Source of the DNA: Pseudoxanthomonas sp. PXM01
GTDB lineage: Bacteria; Pseudomonadota; Gammaproteobacteria; Xanthomonadales; Xanthomonadaceae
Length of the DNA: 64,000 bases
Assembly: GCF_014851815.1 (NCBI RefSeq)
Contig: NZ_JACVAJ010000003.1
Span: 372,001 to 436,000 of the forward strand
Direction: 5' to 3'
Within the stretch, counting starts at the first letter, position 1; each line of letters starts with the position of its first letter. Both the position numbers and the translations under genes were made by a program. Of the stretch, positions 8,575 to 18,639 are shown in pieces. The notes under the pieces were generated by a model, which worked only from the letters and a program-made list of their open reading frames with translations, was not told the DNA's origin and searched no databases.

Positions 8575-9830
8575 CGTCGCGTCGCAGCCTGCATGCGCAG
8601 ATCCGGCGCCTGCTTGGTGGCTACGCGATATTGCTGGCCGTCATCATCGTCCTCGTCATCGCCGATGATTTCCTCGAGGACCGGGTGTGGAAGTCGCTGC
8701 TCGAGCGCGAGATCGCCGCGCACGTGCAACGGGCAGCCGAAGACCCCGCCCACGCGTGGGAGGACACCGACTCGCTGCAGCTGTACAGCGTGCCGGGGCG
8801 CGAGCCCCCGCCCGGCCTGTCCATGCTTCCGGAAGGCGTGCACGACGACTTCTGGTTCGATGGCCGCGAGAACGTGGTGCTGGTCCAGCAGATGCAGGGC
8901 GTGCGCTACTTCGTCGTGCGCGACATCACGGGGATAGAAACGATCGAGGATGCCGTACTGCTGGGATCGCTTTGCCTGGCGCTGGTCGCCCTGGTGATCA
9001 TCGGTGTGCTGGTGGCGCGCGGTGTCCGCAAGGCCCTGCGCCCCCTGTCCGACCTGGCCAGTGACATCGGCGCGCTGTCGCCCGACCACACGGGGCAACA
9101 GGTCGGACTGTCGGAAGGCGCGAGCTCGGAGCTGCACGTCATCACCAACGCCATCAACGATTACCTGCGCCGCCAGGACGACTTCGTCGAGCGCGAGCGC
9201 GTCTTCATCGATACCACCAGCCACGAACTTCGCACGCCGATCGCCATCATCGCCGGCGCCAGCGAACTGGCGCTCGGGCACGAGGACCTGCCAGCGCCCG
9301 CACGGCAACAGGTGCAGCGCATCCACCGCACCGCGCGCGATGTCGAGCGTCTGGTCGCGCTGTTGCTGACGTTGGCGAAGGATCCCGCCCGCCTGTCGCG
9401 CAGCAGCGAGGTCGTGCCGCTGCATGAGCTGCTGCCCGACATCATCGACGACCACCGGCATCTGATGGTCGACAAGGATCTGTCCATCGTCATCGACGAT
9501 CTGGCGCCCTGCAGCGTCTCTGCGCCACTGCACATCGTGCAGGCGGCGGTCGGCAACCTGCTGCGCAACGCCATCGAGAACAGCGACAGCGGCGAGATCC
9601 ACGTGGGCTTGGACGGCGATGCCACGGTCACCGTGCAGGACCCCGGCCATGGCATGACGCCGGAAGACATCAGTCGCCTCTATGCGCAGATGGCGCGCGG
9701 TGGCGGTCGCGAGGGGGGAGGCATCGGCCTGGACCTGCTGGCGCGCCTGTGCGAGCACCTGGGCTGGACTCTGTCGATCCAGTCCGCGCCGGGGCGAGGC
9801 ACGATCAGCCGCCTGCGCCTGTCGCGTTGA
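8571..9830 (+). CDS. ColS-like sensor histidine kinase
   Basis: A 419-residue membrane kinase. TM1 spans about residues 14-32, a periplasmic loop runs to about 126, TM2 spans about 128-147, and a HAMP-like linker follows. The H-box is TTSHELRTPIAII, the N-box is NLLRNAIENS, and the ATP lid region has DPGHGMTPED and GGGIGLDLLARLCEHLG. The loop ends in ETIE (E123 and E126) immediately before TM2. An ExxE element at this position is the metal (iron/zinc) sensing motif described for ColS-type kinases. It is co-transcribed with the colR-like gene. The loop also contains His51, His61 and His91, which could be further ligands. Confidence 0.82.
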   Translation: MTSRRSLHAQIRRLLGGYAILLAVIIVLVIADDFLEDRVWKSLLEREIAAHVQRAAEDPAHAWEDTDSLQLYSVPGREPPPGLSMLPEGVHDDFWFDGRENVVLVQQMQGVRYFVVRDITGIETIEDAVLLGSLCLALVALVIIGVLVARGVRKALRPLSDLASDIGALSPDHTGQQVGLSEGASSELHVITNAINDYLRRQDDFVERERVFIDTTSHELRTPIAIIAGASELALGHEDLPAPARQQVQRIHRTARDVERLVALLLTLAKDPARLSRSSEVVPLHELLPDIIDDHRHLMVDKDLSIVIDDLAPCSVSAPLHIVQAAVGNLLRNAIENSDSGEIHVGLDGDATVTVQDPGHGMTPEDISRLYAQMARGGGREGGGIGLDLLARLCEHLGWTLSIQSAPGRGTISRLRLSR

Positions 9831-9885
9831 CGCCGTCCTAAGGCGCCAGCGATAGCATGCCGGCGTGCTTCCTTGGAGACTTCAC

Positions 9886-10542
9886 ATGGCGCGCGTCCTC
9901 TTTTGCATGGGTTTGCTGATACTCGCGGCATGCAAGGCGCAGGACGCGCCCACGCCGTCGGGCTCCGAGGTTCCGGAGGCTCCCTCCACTGGATCTGCAG
10001 AAGAGACACCTGCTGCAGCCCCGCCGGCGTCCGCGCAAGCCGTGACCGTCCCCTCGTTCGATTGCGCCAAGGCAGCATCCGATGCCGAGAAGCTGGTATG
10101 CGGCGACGCCGAATTGGCGGCGCTGGACCGCCAGCTTTCCGAGCGCTATGCCTCATCGAGCAAGAAGGACCCCGCCACCGAGCGCGGCTGGATCAATGGA
10201 CGCGACGACTGCTGGAAAGAAGAAGACGCACGCTCATGCGTGCTTGATGCTTACAGGACGCGCCTGGTGGAACTGGCGATCATTGCGCCCGATGTCATGG
10301 TCCCGAAGACGGTCGAGTTCCGATGCACGGACAACAGCAAGCCGTTCACCATGGTGTTCTACAACGAGATTGACCCAGTCGCGGCCGTCATGACATGGGG
10401 CAGCGATCAGGCGATCGTCTTTCCGCAGCCAACCGGAAGTGGCTCCAAGTACGGTCGAAAAGGTATCGAGTACTGGGAACACCAGGGCGAGGCGAGTGTC
10501 GACTTCTACGGCAACAGATTGAGTTGCAAACCGTTGCCGTGA
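9886..10542 (+). CDS. LprI-MliC two-domain lysozyme-inhibitor-like lipoprotein
   Basis: A 218-residue lipoprotein: the signal peptide ends in lipobox LAAC (Cys at about residue 16), followed by a Pro/Ala/Glu-rich linker to about residue 50. The first domain, starting FDCAKAASDAEKLVCGD, is the LprI/DUF1311 cysteine module (also WINGRDDCW and CVLDAYRTRL). The second, from VEFRCTDNSKPFTMVFYN to the end, is an MliC-like C-type lysozyme inhibitor domain with the expected two cysteines (FRC and LSC) and GRKGIEYWEHQGEA. Both families are linked to lysozyme inhibition in other bacteria; here they are on one chain. ATG 9886 has GGAGA about 7 nt upstream. A perfect hairpin follows the stop. Confidence 0.78.
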   Translation: MARVLFCMGLLILAACKAQDAPTPSGSEVPEAPSTGSAEETPAAAPPASAQAVTVPSFDCAKAASDAEKLVCGDAELAALDRQLSERYASSSKKDPATERGWINGRDDCWKEEDARSCVLDAYRTRLVELAIIAPDVMVPKTVEFRCTDNSKPFTMVFYNEIDPVAAVMTWGSDQAIVFPQPTGSGSKYGRKGIEYWEHQGEASVDFYGNRLSCKPLP

Positions 10543-10548
10543 GCTGGA

Positions 10549-10569
10549 GCCCGGGCGATCCGCCCGGGC
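10549..10569. terminator. Bidirectional hairpin between convergent genes
   Basis: A perfect 9-bp inverted repeat, GCCCGGGCG / CGCCCGGGC with a 3-nt loop, sits 7 nt after the stop of the lysozyme-inhibitor gene and 12 nt after the stop of the opposing DUF3011 gene. There is no T-run, so termination is inferred from stem strength and position. Confidence 0.6.
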
Positions 10570-10581
10570 CCATTCGGCGGG

Positions 10582-11241
10582 TCAGCGGACGCGGCGGTAG
10601 CGCACTTCGTTCTGTCGGTCGCCGACCTGCGAGGTGACGAAGCCGTCGCGCGACTGGTCGATGTTGAACGCGTTGTTGCCGACGTTGAGATAGCCATCGT
10701 TGATCCAGCCGTTGATGGTCTGCCCGTTCGCGCGCCCCGTCGCTCGCCCGCTGCTGTCGATGGTCAGGGTGACGTCCGCGTTGTAGAGCGGGTTGTAGCC
10801 TTCGAACGTACCTACCATCCAGCCGGGGACGTACGAGGAATGGCGCGCGCCCTGGTAGCGGTTGTCGTCGTACTTGTCGTCCTTCTTGTTCGCATTCGAG
10901 GCGATCGCGCCCAGGATCGCCGCGCCGATCAGCACGCCGGCCGCCACCTTGGCATCGTTGTTGTCGTGGTGCCCGGATGAGCTGGTGTGCACGCGGAAGC
11001 TCGCACGGCAACCGTCATCGACCCAGATCTCCCGGCGGTTGTAGTCCCAGGTGCGTCCCTGCGTACACGCAGTGCCGGAGAGCTGGCGATCCAGCGTGAC
11101 GTAACCGGCCGTCGAGATCGGGCAACTCTGGTACCGGTCGTTGCGGCTTTCGCAGGTGACGTAGTCGTCTGCGTAGGCATCGGCTGCCCAGAAGCCGACA
11201 GCGGCCAGGCAAGCGGAGAGAAGGGTGCGCGTACGATCCAT
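10582..11241 (-). CDS. DUF3011-domain secreted protein
   Basis: A 219-residue protein with a Sec signal peptide (cleavage after AYA, about residue 24). Residues 27-85 are a DUF3011 domain with VTCESRNDRYQSCPIS, LSGTACTQGRTWDY and IWVDDGCRASF; the four cysteines probably form disulfides. DUF3011 resembles carbohydrate-binding lectin-like modules and is common in Xanthomonadales. A glycine/alanine hydrophobic segment (about 97-116, AAGVLIGAAILGAIAS) may be a membrane anchor. The C-terminal half has no family I recognise. ATG 11241 has GAGGAG about 7 nt upstream. Function unknown. Confidence 0.72.
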   Translation of the reverse strand: MDRTRTLLSACLAAVGFWAADAYADDYVTCESRNDRYQSCPISTAGYVTLDRQLSGTACTQGRTWDYNRREIWVDDGCRASFRVHTSSSGHHDNNDAKVAAGVLIGAAILGAIASNANKKDDKYDDNRYQGARHSSYVPGWMVGTFEGYNPLYNADVTLTIDSSGRATGRANGQTINGWINDGYLNVGNNAFNIDQSRDGFVTSQVGDRQNEVRYRRVR

Positions 11242-11335
11242 GACGGGCTCCTCGAAGGGTGGTGTGTGGTGGTGGGCGGCTCCCCAGGCCGCAGGCCCAC
11301 CATACCCGCAAACGCGATCCCGAGGGCCTGTTACT

Positions 11336-12565
11336 TCAACCGCCGGTCTGACGGGCGCGATGCACCGCCGACACGCGCGCGGCCTGCACGGCGGCACCGA
11401 TCTCGGGGCCCGTCATGCCATCGCGGACCACATCGCGCGCGCCGACGCTGCACGCCGCCTCGTGCAGGCGGACCAGCTCGCGGCCCTGCGGATAGTCCGC
11501 CTCTTCGTTGCCGCCGCGGCCGCGCTTGTCCGCCTCGCACACAGTCGCCAACCACGGAATGCGTTCCGGCCGCCGGAACGCATCGCAGCGGGTGAGCAGA
11601 TCGACCACGGTCGCATCGCGGAGTTCGGCCAGGCGATGCACGTTGAGGTGCTCGCGGCACGCCATCACCGCCAGCTCGCGATGGTCGACGGGGACCTTGA
11701 GCCGTTCGCAGAGCGCGATCACCGGCTTCACGCCCGCGTGTTCGTGGCCGATGTGTTTGGGAAGCACGTCGGCCGGCGTCAATGCCTTGCCGAGGTCGTG
11801 CACCAGCGCCGCGAAGCCGATGCGTGCATCGCCGGGCGCGAGCCGCGCCGCCATGTCGCTGACCATTTCCTGATGGATGCCGGTGTCCACCTCCGGGTGG
11901 TACTCCGCGCGCTGCGGTACGCCGTAGAGCGCATCGACTTCCGGCAGCACCACGGCCAGCGCACCGCAGGCGCGCAGCGTGGACAGGAACGCCGACGGGG
12001 TCGTCGAGGCCAGCGCGCGACGCAACTCCTGCCACACGCGCTCGGGCACCAGCGCATCCAGTTCGCCGCTGGCGACCATGTCGCGCATCAATGCCATCGT
12101 CTCCGGCGCGATCGTGAAACCCAGCGACGCGAAGCGGGCCATGAAGCGGGCCGCGCGCAGCACGCGCAGCGGATCCTCGATGAAGGCCTCACCCACGTGG
12201 CGCAGGACGCGCGCCTCGATGTCGCGCGCGCCGCCATAGGGATCGACCAGCGTGCCGTCCTCGTCCTGCGCGATCGCATTGAGGGTGAAGTCGCGCCGCT
12301 GCAGGTCTTCCTCCAGCGTCACCGAGGGATCGGCGTCGACCACGAAGCCGCGATAGCCGCGGCCACTCTTGCGCTCCGTGCGGGCGAGCGCGTACTCCTC
12401 GCCCGTCTCCGGATGCAGGAACACCGGGAAGTCGCGGCCCACGGCCTTGAAGCCATCCGCTTCCATCCGTGCCTGCGTCGCGCCCACGACGACCCAATCG
12501 CGGTCGCCCGGCGCCAGGCCCAGCAACCGGTCGCGTACTGCGCCACCGACGAGATAGGTTTTCAT
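11336..12565 (-). CDS. cca: Multifunctional CCA tRNA nucleotidyltransferase
   Basis: A 409-residue enzyme that adds or repairs the 3'-CCA end of tRNAs. The head domain starts [14 protein letters not shown], followed by [20 protein letters not shown] and the RNA-binding [18 protein letters not shown]-terminal HD domain ([31 protein letters not shown]) gives the bacterial gammaproteobacterial form its phosphohydrolase activities. Length matches E. coli Cca (412). The start is ATG 12565; upstream codons in this frame lack a usable site. Housekeeping gene, next to slt on the same strand. Confidence 0.95.
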   Translation of the reverse strand: MKTYLVGGAVRDRLLGLAPGDRDWVVVGATQARMEADGFKAVGRDFPVFLHPETGEEYALARTERKSGRGYRGFVVDADPSVTLEEDLQRRDFTLNAIAQDEDGTLVDPYGGARDIEARVLRHVGEAFIEDPLRVLRAARFMARFASLGFTIAPETMALMRDMVASGELDALVPERVWQELRRALASTTPSAFLSTLRACGALAVVLPEVDALYGVPQRAEYHPEVDTGIHQEMVSDMAARLAPGDARIGFAALVHDLGKALTPADVLPKHIGHEHAGVKPVIALCERLKVPVDHRELAVMACREHLNVHRLAELRDATVVDLLTRCDAFRRPERIPWLATVCEADKRGRGGNEEADYPQGRELVRLHEAACSVGARDVVRDGMTGPEIGAAVQAARVSAVHRARQTGG

Positions 12566-12603
12566 GGCGACATGATGCCGGATGCGCGTCGCCACTGTCT
12601 GCG

Positions 12604-12623
12604 AGTGGGACATCGCTCCCACA
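12604..12623. repeat. REP-like hairpin
   Basis: A 6-bp inverted repeat GTGGGA / TCCCAC around CATCGC lies between slt and cca. Read on the minus strand it gives a GTGGGAGCGATGTCCCAC-type word, reminiscent of the short GTGGGAGCGA-type palindromes scattered in Xanthomonadales. It could also weakly terminate slt. Only one copy is present here, so repeat status is a guess. Confidence 0.35.
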
Positions 12624-12638
12624 GGCCCCACGCCGCTG

Positions 12639-14600
12639 TCAGCTCTTCGGCATCTGTGCGGTCGGGCAGGTGAAGGCCTTGCGCTTGGCCTGCACGCGGC
12701 CCATCAGGCGGTCGCTCACCGGCAGCGCCGTGCCGTTGAGGCGCCAGTCGTAGATCACGCTGAAGGCCAGCACGCGCGCGACGTACTCGCGCGTCTCCTT
12801 GTAGCTGATCGTCTCGATCCAGATGTCCGGATCGAAACCGGGGCGCTGCGACTGCCAGCGCGCTGTCGGCGCCGGCCCTGCGTTGTAGGCGGCAATGGCG
12901 ACATAGGGCACGCCGTACTTGTCTTCCATCTCGCGCAGGTACGCCGTACCGATGGCGATGTTGGTATCCGAGTCGTACAAGCTCGCCGCGCCGGCATACG
13001 GAATGCCGAGCCGCCGGGCGACACCGGCGCCGGTCGACGGCAGGACCTGCATCAGGCCCATCGCATTGGCACCCGAGCGCGCCTTCGGATTGAAGATGCT
13101 CTCGGCACGGATCTCGGCCGCGACCCACGCCGGATCGATGTTGTGCTTCGCCGCTTCGCGCTTGATGGTGTCATCGTGATGCAGCGGGAAGCGCAACCGG
13201 TACAGACGCTGTTCGTCGGGCTGCTTGCCCAGCGAGAACACGGCCCGGTCGAACCAGCCATTGTCCTGCGCGACCTCGACGGCGATGCGGCGCTGGGTGT
13301 CGTCGAAGCGCGACAGTGCGTCGTTCCACTCAGCGGTCGCCCAGCCAGGGCGTTCCAGCTGCCACAGCTCCATCGCACGCACGATGGCGGGATCGCGCGC
13401 GACCGCCTGCTTCGCCGTGGCGGGATCGTTGGGAATCCACGCGCACAGCGCATACGGCTGCTCGAGCCGGTCGGCGGCCAGGAAGCCGTGGAAGGTGGGA
13501 CTGGAGGCGGTCTCGCGGAACAGGCGCTGTGCGCCGGCGCGATCGCCGGTCTTCTCGCTCATGCGCGCTTCGAAGTAGCGCCAGCGGGAGTCGTTGCGCT
13601 GCGCCGGCGGCATCTTCCGCAACGCTGCGAGCGCGGCCGGCCAGTCGCCCCGCGACAGTGCCTCGCGCACGCGCCATTCGTGCAGACGTTCGTCGTAGGC
13701 CGATTCCGGGACGTTGCCGAGTCGGCGCGCGGAATCGGGTCCGTACGATGCGACCGTCCACAGCGCGATCTGATACAGCACCTGGCCACGCTCGCCTTCG
13801 CCCAGGCCCAGTGCGTCCGCATATTGCGGCAGCACGCGCTCGGCGGTATCGGGATCGCTCTGCGCGAGCTTCGCCAGTCCGGCGGCCGCCATCCGGCGGC
13901 TGCGGTCGGTCCTTGGCCAGTTCATCGCGCGCGGATGGACCGTGTCGATGAATGCGGCATAGTCGTTGGCGAGCGCGGCCTCGTCGGCCGGCAGGCCGCG
14001 CGCGGCACTGCGCATCACGCCGGTCTGGCGCTCGGCGGCGGCGGCCTCGATGCGCTCCCACCGCAGTGCCGGTGCAAGCGCACCCTGGCTGGCGAGCAGG
14101 TTGAACACGGGGTCGCAGCCATCGGGCAGCGACTTGGCACCCTTACGCCAGAGCGCCTGCGCCTGCTCGGTCCAGGCGGCGTCCGTGCGGCCCGTCGCCT
14201 GGCGTGCCTGCAGGTGCGCGCATTGCAGGGCAGCGCTGTCGGTCGGTTTCCATGCGCCGAGGAAGGTGGGCCAGTCCTGGCGCCGCGCGAGCGCGGCGAG
14301 CCACAGATTCCGGAACTGCCCCGCAACCGCCTGACCGTCGTAGCGCGCCAGGAAGGCCTGCGCCTGCGCCGTCGATATCGCATTCGGGTCGCGGCGTAAC
14401 GCGGCGAACTCGACCCACCCGTAAAGCGGATGGCGAGCGAGGGCGGACGAGGCGGTGGCGTCGATGCGACCGGCCTCTGCGGCGGCGAGCGCATCACGCA
14501 TCGCGGACCGCTGCGCGTCGAGCGACTGCGCGTGGAGGACCGGTGCGGCACACAGGCCTGCGAGGGCAGCGAGTACGATAACGGGGGGAAAACGGATCAT
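12639..14600 (-). CDS. slt: Soluble lytic murein transglycosylase (Slt70 type)
   Basis: A 653-residue periplasmic muramidase that cleaves peptidoglycan with formation of 1,6-anhydro-MurNAc. It has a signal peptide (cleavage after VLHA, about residue 25), a long alpha-superhelical U-domain (about 30-450), a linker domain and a C-terminal SLT domain. The catalytic Glu is in [25 protein letters not shown] and AIAAYNAGP are the other family motifs. ATG 14600 precedes a normal signal peptide, whereas the longer open frame upstream overlaps the divergent permease promoter and is Pro/Arg-rich. Length is close to E. coli Slt70 (645). Confidence 0.93.
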   Translation of the reverse strand: MIRFPPVIVLAALAGLCAAPVLHAQSLDAQRSAMRDALAAAEAGRIDATASSALARHPLYGWVEFAALRRDPNAISTAQAQAFLARYDGQAVAGQFRNLWLAALARRQDWPTFLGAWKPTDSAALQCAHLQARQATGRTDAAWTEQAQALWRKGAKSLPDGCDPVFNLLASQGALAPALRWERIEAAAAERQTGVMRSAARGLPADEAALANDYAAFIDTVHPRAMNWPRTDRSRRMAAAGLAKLAQSDPDTAERVLPQYADALGLGEGERGQVLYQIALWTVASYGPDSARRLGNVPESAYDERLHEWRVREALSRGDWPAALAALRKMPPAQRNDSRWRYFEARMSEKTGDRAGAQRLFRETASSPTFHGFLAADRLEQPYALCAWIPNDPATAKQAVARDPAIVRAMELWQLERPGWATAEWNDALSRFDDTQRRIAVEVAQDNGWFDRAVFSLGKQPDEQRLYRLRFPLHHDDTIKREAAKHNIDPAWVAAEIRAESIFNPKARSGANAMGLMQVLPSTGAGVARRLGIPYAGAASLYDSDTNIAIGTAYLREMEDKYGVPYVAIAAYNAGPAPTARWQSQRPGFDPDIWIETISYKETREYVARVLAFSVIYDWRLNGTALPVSDRLMGRVQAKRKAFTCPTAQMPKS

Positions 14601-14662
14601 GCCGGGACTATACCCAAGCCGCCTGAACCGACCCGTAGACAGCCGTGACGACGAGGTGGTGA

Positions 14663-15460
14663 GTGGAAGGTGTGTGGATTTTCCCGGTGCTCGGCGTGCT
14701 GGCCGGCATTCTCGCGGGCCTGCTGGGGATCGGCGGTGGCCTGGTGCTGGTCGCCGCGCTGGCGTGGATCCTGCCGTTGCATGGCATTCCGAAGGAGGCC
14801 GCGATGCACGCGGCACTCGCGAGTTCACTGGCGAGCATCGTACTGACGGCGACATCGTCGGCGTACTCGCACCATCGGCGCGGCAGCGTGCTGTGGCCGA
14901 CGGTGGCCTGGATGGTGCCGGGCCTGTTGCTGGGCGGATGGCTGGGCAGTGGACTGGCGGTCTATCTGGACGACGACGTCCTGCGCTGGATCGTGGCGGG
15001 CTACTGCTTCATCGCCGGTGCGCAGATGGCATTCGGAAACAACGCGCATCCGGAAGGGCGCGGCGTGGCCGCACCCCGCGGGCCGGTGATGAGCCTGGCG
15101 GGCTCGGTGGTCGGTGCGGTGTCGGCGGTCGTGGGCATCGGCGGCGGCAGCATGACCGTGCCGCTGCTGGTCGCGCGGGGCGTGCAGCCCGTGCGTGCGG
15201 TGGGCACCTCGAGCGCCTGTGGCGTCGCCATCGGCCTCGCCAGTGCATTGGGCTATGCGTTGCATGCGCCGCCGGGCGCGTTGCCGTCGCATGCGATCGG
15301 CTACATCTATCTGCCTGCGGCCATCGGCGTCGCGATCGCCTCCGTGATCGCTGCGCCCTACGGCACCAAGCTCGCGCACCGGATCGGCGGAAAGGCGTTG
15401 AAGCGGGTGTTCGCCGTGTTCATGGTGGTCATGGGTATCGCCATTGTCGCCAGCGGCTGA
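14663..15460 (+). CDS. TauE/SafE-family anion permease
   Basis: A 265-residue inner-membrane protein with seven to eight helices in two homologous halves. Each half carries the family glycine motif: LLGIGGGLVLVAAL near residue 20 and VVGIGGGSMTVPLLV near residue 160. TSUP-family members move sulfite, sulfoacetate, other organosulfur compounds or formate-like anions; the substrate here is not predictable. The start is GTG at 14663, with GAGGTGGT shortly upstream; no ATG is suitably placed. Divergent from slt. The following 219 bp belong to the promoter and leader of the TonB receptor. Confidence 0.8.
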   Translation: MEGVWIFPVLGVLAGILAGLLGIGGGLVLVAALAWILPLHGIPKEAAMHAALASSLASIVLTATSSAYSHHRRGSVLWPTVAWMVPGLLLGGWLGSGLAVYLDDDVLRWIVAGYCFIAGAQMAFGNNAHPEGRGVAAPRGPVMSLAGSVVGAVSAVVGIGGGSMTVPLLVARGVQPVRAVGTSSACGVAIGLASALGYALHAPPGALPSHAIGYIYLPAAIGVAIASVIAAPYGTKLAHRIGGKALKRVFAVFMVVMGIAIVASG

Positions 15461-15553
15461 AGACGGCGACCGATGCTCTACATGCGTTTAGTCGTTAATG
15501 CTCGTGACGATGGTGTGTAGAAACTCCGTGTAATCGTATTTACTCGCAGATAA

Positions 15554-15580
15554 TCACCGTTACCATTTTTAAAACGGTGA
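15554..15580. promoter_or_regulatory. Operator-like inverted repeat upstream of TonB receptor 1
   Basis: TCACCGTT and AACGGTGA form a perfect 8-bp inverted repeat with an 11-nt AT-rich spacer (ACCATTTTTAA). It lies 100 bp before the receptor ATG in an AT-rich stretch (15470-15620) that contrasts with the GC-rich surroundings. The shape suits a dimeric transcription factor. The factor is unknown, and no regulator gene is adjacent. Confidence 0.5.
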
Positions 15581-15625
15581 CTTGTTTCCGTTGTCGGCGT
15601 TTTACCGATTCTTTACAACGAAGGA

Positions 15626-15657
15626 CAGGCCGCTTTAGGCGAGTGCCGTGCGGCCTG
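15626..15657 (+). promoter_or_regulatory. Leader hairpin of TonB receptor 1
   Basis: CAGGCCGC pairs perfectly with GCGGCCTG across 16 nt, and the loop contains a further GGC-GAGT-GCC hairpin. The structure ends 22 nt before the ATG at 15680, just ahead of the GGAGAGAG ribosome binding site at 15667. It may shape translation or mRNA stability. A terminator role is unlikely, since no T-run follows. Confidence 0.45.
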
Positions 15658-15679
15658 CCCCTTTCCGGAGAGAGAATCC

Positions 15680-18523
15680 ATGAACACGCGCCGCCACACC
15701 CTGGCTTCGGCCATTCGAATCGCCGTGCTCCTCACCCTGCCCGCCACCGCCGTGGCGCAGGAAGCCACCACGCTCGACACGCTCACCGTGACCGGCAGTC
15801 GCATCAAGCGTGCGGAAATGGAGGGACGCGTCCCCGTGCAGGTCTTGTCGCGCCAAGAGATCGAACGCACCGGCCTGACCTCCATCGGCGACATCCTGCA
15901 GGAACTGACGGGCTCCGGCTCCGCACTCAATACCAAGTTCAATTCGTCGGGCAACTTCGGCTTCTCACCCAACGGCGACGGCGTCGGCGCGGGTTCGGCG
16001 CAAGTGGACCTCCGCAACCTCGGGCCGAAGCGCGTGCTGGTGCTGGTCGATGGCATGCGCTGGGTCAACGAGTCGTCCGCCTCCGGCGTCAGCGCCGCGG
16101 TCGATCTCAATACCATTCCGCTCGCGCTGGTCGAACGGATCGAGGTGCTGGAGGACGGAGCGTCATCGCTGTACGGTTCCGATGCGATCGCCGGCGTGGT
16201 CAACATCATCACGCGCCGCAACTTCGATGGTGGCCAGGTCACGCTGAACTATGGCCAATACGACAAGGGAGACGGCGAGGTCACCGGCGCCGATGTCGCG
16301 TGGGGTTTCGACAACGAACGCAGCAACCTGTTCCTCAGCCTGAGCTATACCGAGCAGAAGGAAGTCAGTTCGGCGGATCGCTACATCTCGTCCATTCCGA
16401 TCCAGGGAGGAAGCTCCCGCATCCTCGGTGGCCGCTACGCGTTCACCGATCCCAACGGCAACGAGTACGACCTGTCGGTGAAGCCCGGGCAAACCAACCC
16501 GGTCTACACGCCCAACCTGCCGGACTGCGATTCGGGTGTCGCGCGCACCGATGGCTTCCAGTGCTTCGACTTCGGCCGCGACGCGTTCAACTACGCGCCC
16601 TACAACCTGCTGATGACGCCATCCAAGCGCATGGGCGCGTTCGCCCAGTACCGCTTCTCGATCACCGAGGAATTGAACTTCTACGCCAAGGCGCTGTACA
16701 ACCGACGCGAGTCCACCAATCAGGCCGCCCCCGAGCCGATCGACCTCGGACCCGGCGCGGGTACCAGCTACACCGCCGACCTCGTCATTCCGGCCAACCA
16801 TCCCTTCAATCCCTTCGGCTTCGATCTGATCGGCAGCGGACCGAACGGCAACATCGGTACCATCCGCCGTCGTCCGATCGAGGGTGGGCCCCGCATCTTC
16901 GAGCAGGAAGTCGATACGCAGTACGTGGCGGCCGGCCTGGAAGGATCGTTCGGTGGCGAGCGCCAGTTCTTCTGGGACGTCAACGCGGCTTTCAGCAAGA
17001 ACGAGGCCGAGCAGACCAACTACGGCAGCTACAACGCACGCAACATCGCCATCGCACTGGGTGATCCGGCCTTGTGCGCGGCAACCAGCGGTTGCACGCC
17101 GCTGGACATCTTCGGCTTCGACACCATCACCCCGGCGATGCTGGCCTACATCAGCCCACTGTTCCGCGATCGCAGCGAGCAGAAGCTGACGCAGGTCACC
17201 GCCAATCTCAGTGGCGCACTGTTCGAGGGTTGGGCGGGCGATATCGAATTCGCCGCCGGTGCCGAGTACCGCAAGTACGAAGGCGCCTACAACCCCGATC
17301 CGCAGACGGTGGCCGGCGAGTACAACGGCGTGCCGTCGTTGCCGACCTCCGGCGAGTACGATGTCAACGAGGCGTACCTGGAGTTCAACGTGCCGCTGTA
17401 CGCGCAGCAGGGCGGCGCGGGCAAGATCGACCTGAGCCTGGCCGGGCGCTACTCGGACTACTCCACGTTCGGCGGCGAGTTCACGCCGAAGTACGGTCTG
17501 CGCTGGCAGGTGGCAGAAGACCTGGTGCTGCGCGCGACGTATGCGGAAGGCTTCCGTGCGCCGTCGATCGGCGAACTGTACGGCTCGCAGAGCCGCTTCG
17601 ATGCGCTGCTGGTCGATCCCTGCCTGGTGCCGCCGGGTGCGCCGGCCGGCTCGCTCGCACCGGTCGCCTGCCCCGGCGTGCCGGCAGGCGCCCGGCAGAA
17701 CGATCCGCAGATCCCGGTGTTGACCGGTGGCAATCCCGAGCTGTCTCCGGAAACCGTGCGCAGCTTCAGCGCCGGCCTGGTGTTCAGTCCGTCGTTCGCG
17801 GAAGACGCGGCGTGGTCCGACAAGTTCGACATCGAAGTGACGTACTACCGGCACAACCTGGAAGGCGCCATCCAGGCCATCGACGCGCAGACCCAGCTGA
17901 ACCTGTGCGCGACCACCCAGGACCCGCAGTACTGCACGGGGATCAACCGCTTGGCGTCGGGCGAAATCGATACGTTCGCCAACTTCCTGATCAACCTCGG
18001 CGAGATCCGGACCGATGGCTGGGATGCGGACGTGTTCTGGACGCTGCCGGAAACCAGCGTCGGCCGTTTCAAGCTGAGCTGGCAGAACACCTTCGTGACC
18101 CGCTACGAAGCGCGTGGCGCGGGTGGCCAGGTGCAACCGCAGGGTCCCGGCGTCGTGGTGAACGACACCGCCATTCCCGAATGGACCTCCACCGCCACGC
18201 TGGACTGGAAGCATGGCAACTGGAACGCCGCCTGGAGCGTCCGCCACCTGTCCGAGATGGAGGAAGCCTGCCTGGCGGCGGATCCGGCTGCATTCTGCAG
18301 CACGGCTACCACCAACACGCTGGCCGCGACGACCTACCACGACCTGCAGCTGGGCTACGAGTTCGAGTGGCTCAAGGGCTTTCAGCTGACCGGTGGCGTC
18401 AACAACCTGTTCGATGAGGATCCGCCGGTGTGCACGTCGTGCTCGCTCAATGGCTACGAAGCGTCGACCTACGACATTCCGGGCGGCCGCTTCTTCTATG
18501 TACGGGCGAACCTGCGGTTCTGA
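15680..18523 (+). CDS. TonB-dependent outer-membrane receptor 1
   Basis: A 947-residue outer-membrane transporter. A signal peptide (cleavage after AVA) is followed by the TonB box region [16 protein letters not shown], the plug domain ([38 protein letters not shown]) and a 22-strand barrel ending in FYVRANLRF with terminal Phe. It belongs to the SusC-independent proteobacterial group that takes up peptides, oligosaccharides or metal chelates; no substrate can be named. No N-terminal signalling domain is present, so it is not a FecA-type transducer. It stands alone, with its own promoter region and a downstream hairpin. Confidence 0.88.
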   Translation: MNTRRHTLASAIRIAVLLTLPATAVAQEATTLDTLTVTGSRIKRAEMEGRVPVQVLSRQEIERTGLTSIGDILQELTGSGSALNTKFNSSGNFGFSPNGDGVGAGSAQVDLRNLGPKRVLVLVDGMRWVNESSASGVSAAVDLNTIPLALVERIEVLEDGASSLYGSDAIAGVVNIITRRNFDGGQVTLNYGQYDKGDGEVTGADVAWGFDNERSNLFLSLSYTEQKEVSSADRYISSIPIQGGSSRILGGRYAFTDPNGNEYDLSVKPGQTNPVYTPNLPDCDSGVARTDGFQCFDFGRDAFNYAPYNLLMTPSKRMGAFAQYRFSITEELNFYAKALYNRRESTNQAAPEPIDLGPGAGTSYTADLVIPANHPFNPFGFDLIGSGPNGNIGTIRRRPIEGGPRIFEQEVDTQYVAAGLEGSFGGERQFFWDVNAAFSKNEAEQTNYGSYNARNIAIALGDPALCAATSGCTPLDIFGFDTITPAMLAYISPLFRDRSEQKLTQVTANLSGALFEGWAGDIEFAAGAEYRKYEGAYNPDPQTVAGEYNGVPSLPTSGEYDVNEAYLEFNVPLYAQQGGAGKIDLSLAGRYSDYSTFGGEFTPKYGLRWQVAEDLVLRATYAEGFRAPSIGELYGSQSRFDALLVDPCLVPPGAPAGSLAPVACPGVPAGARQNDPQIPVLTGGNPELSPETVRSFSAGLVFSPSFAEDAAWSDKFDIEVTYYRHNLEGAIQAIDAQTQLNLCATTQDPQYCTGINRLASGEIDTFANFLINLGEIRTDGWDADVFWTLPETSVGRFKLSWQNTFVTRYEARGAGGQVQPQGPGVVVNDTAIPEWTSTATLDWKHGNWNAAWSVRHLSEMEEACLAADPAAFCSTATTNTLAATTYHDLQLGYEFEWLKGFQLTGGVNNLFDEDPPVCTSCSLNGYEASTYDIPGGRFFYVRANLRF

Positions 18524-18550
18524 GGCAGGCGAACCGGATCGCAACACAGG

Positions 18551-18570
18551 ACGCCGGCATGTGCCGGCGT
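18551..18570 (+). terminator. Terminator of TonB receptor 1
   Basis: A perfect 9-bp stem ACGCCGGCA / TGCCGGCGT with a 2-nt gap is followed by TCTGCTT, 27 nt after the receptor stop. The stem is strong but the T-tract is imperfect. Confidence 0.65.
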
Positions 18571-18639
18571 TCTGCTTCCGGCGCACGCCGGGTCGAGTAG
18601 GATGCCGAGGAGGTGGTCAGGGGCGGTCATCGGGTGGGT

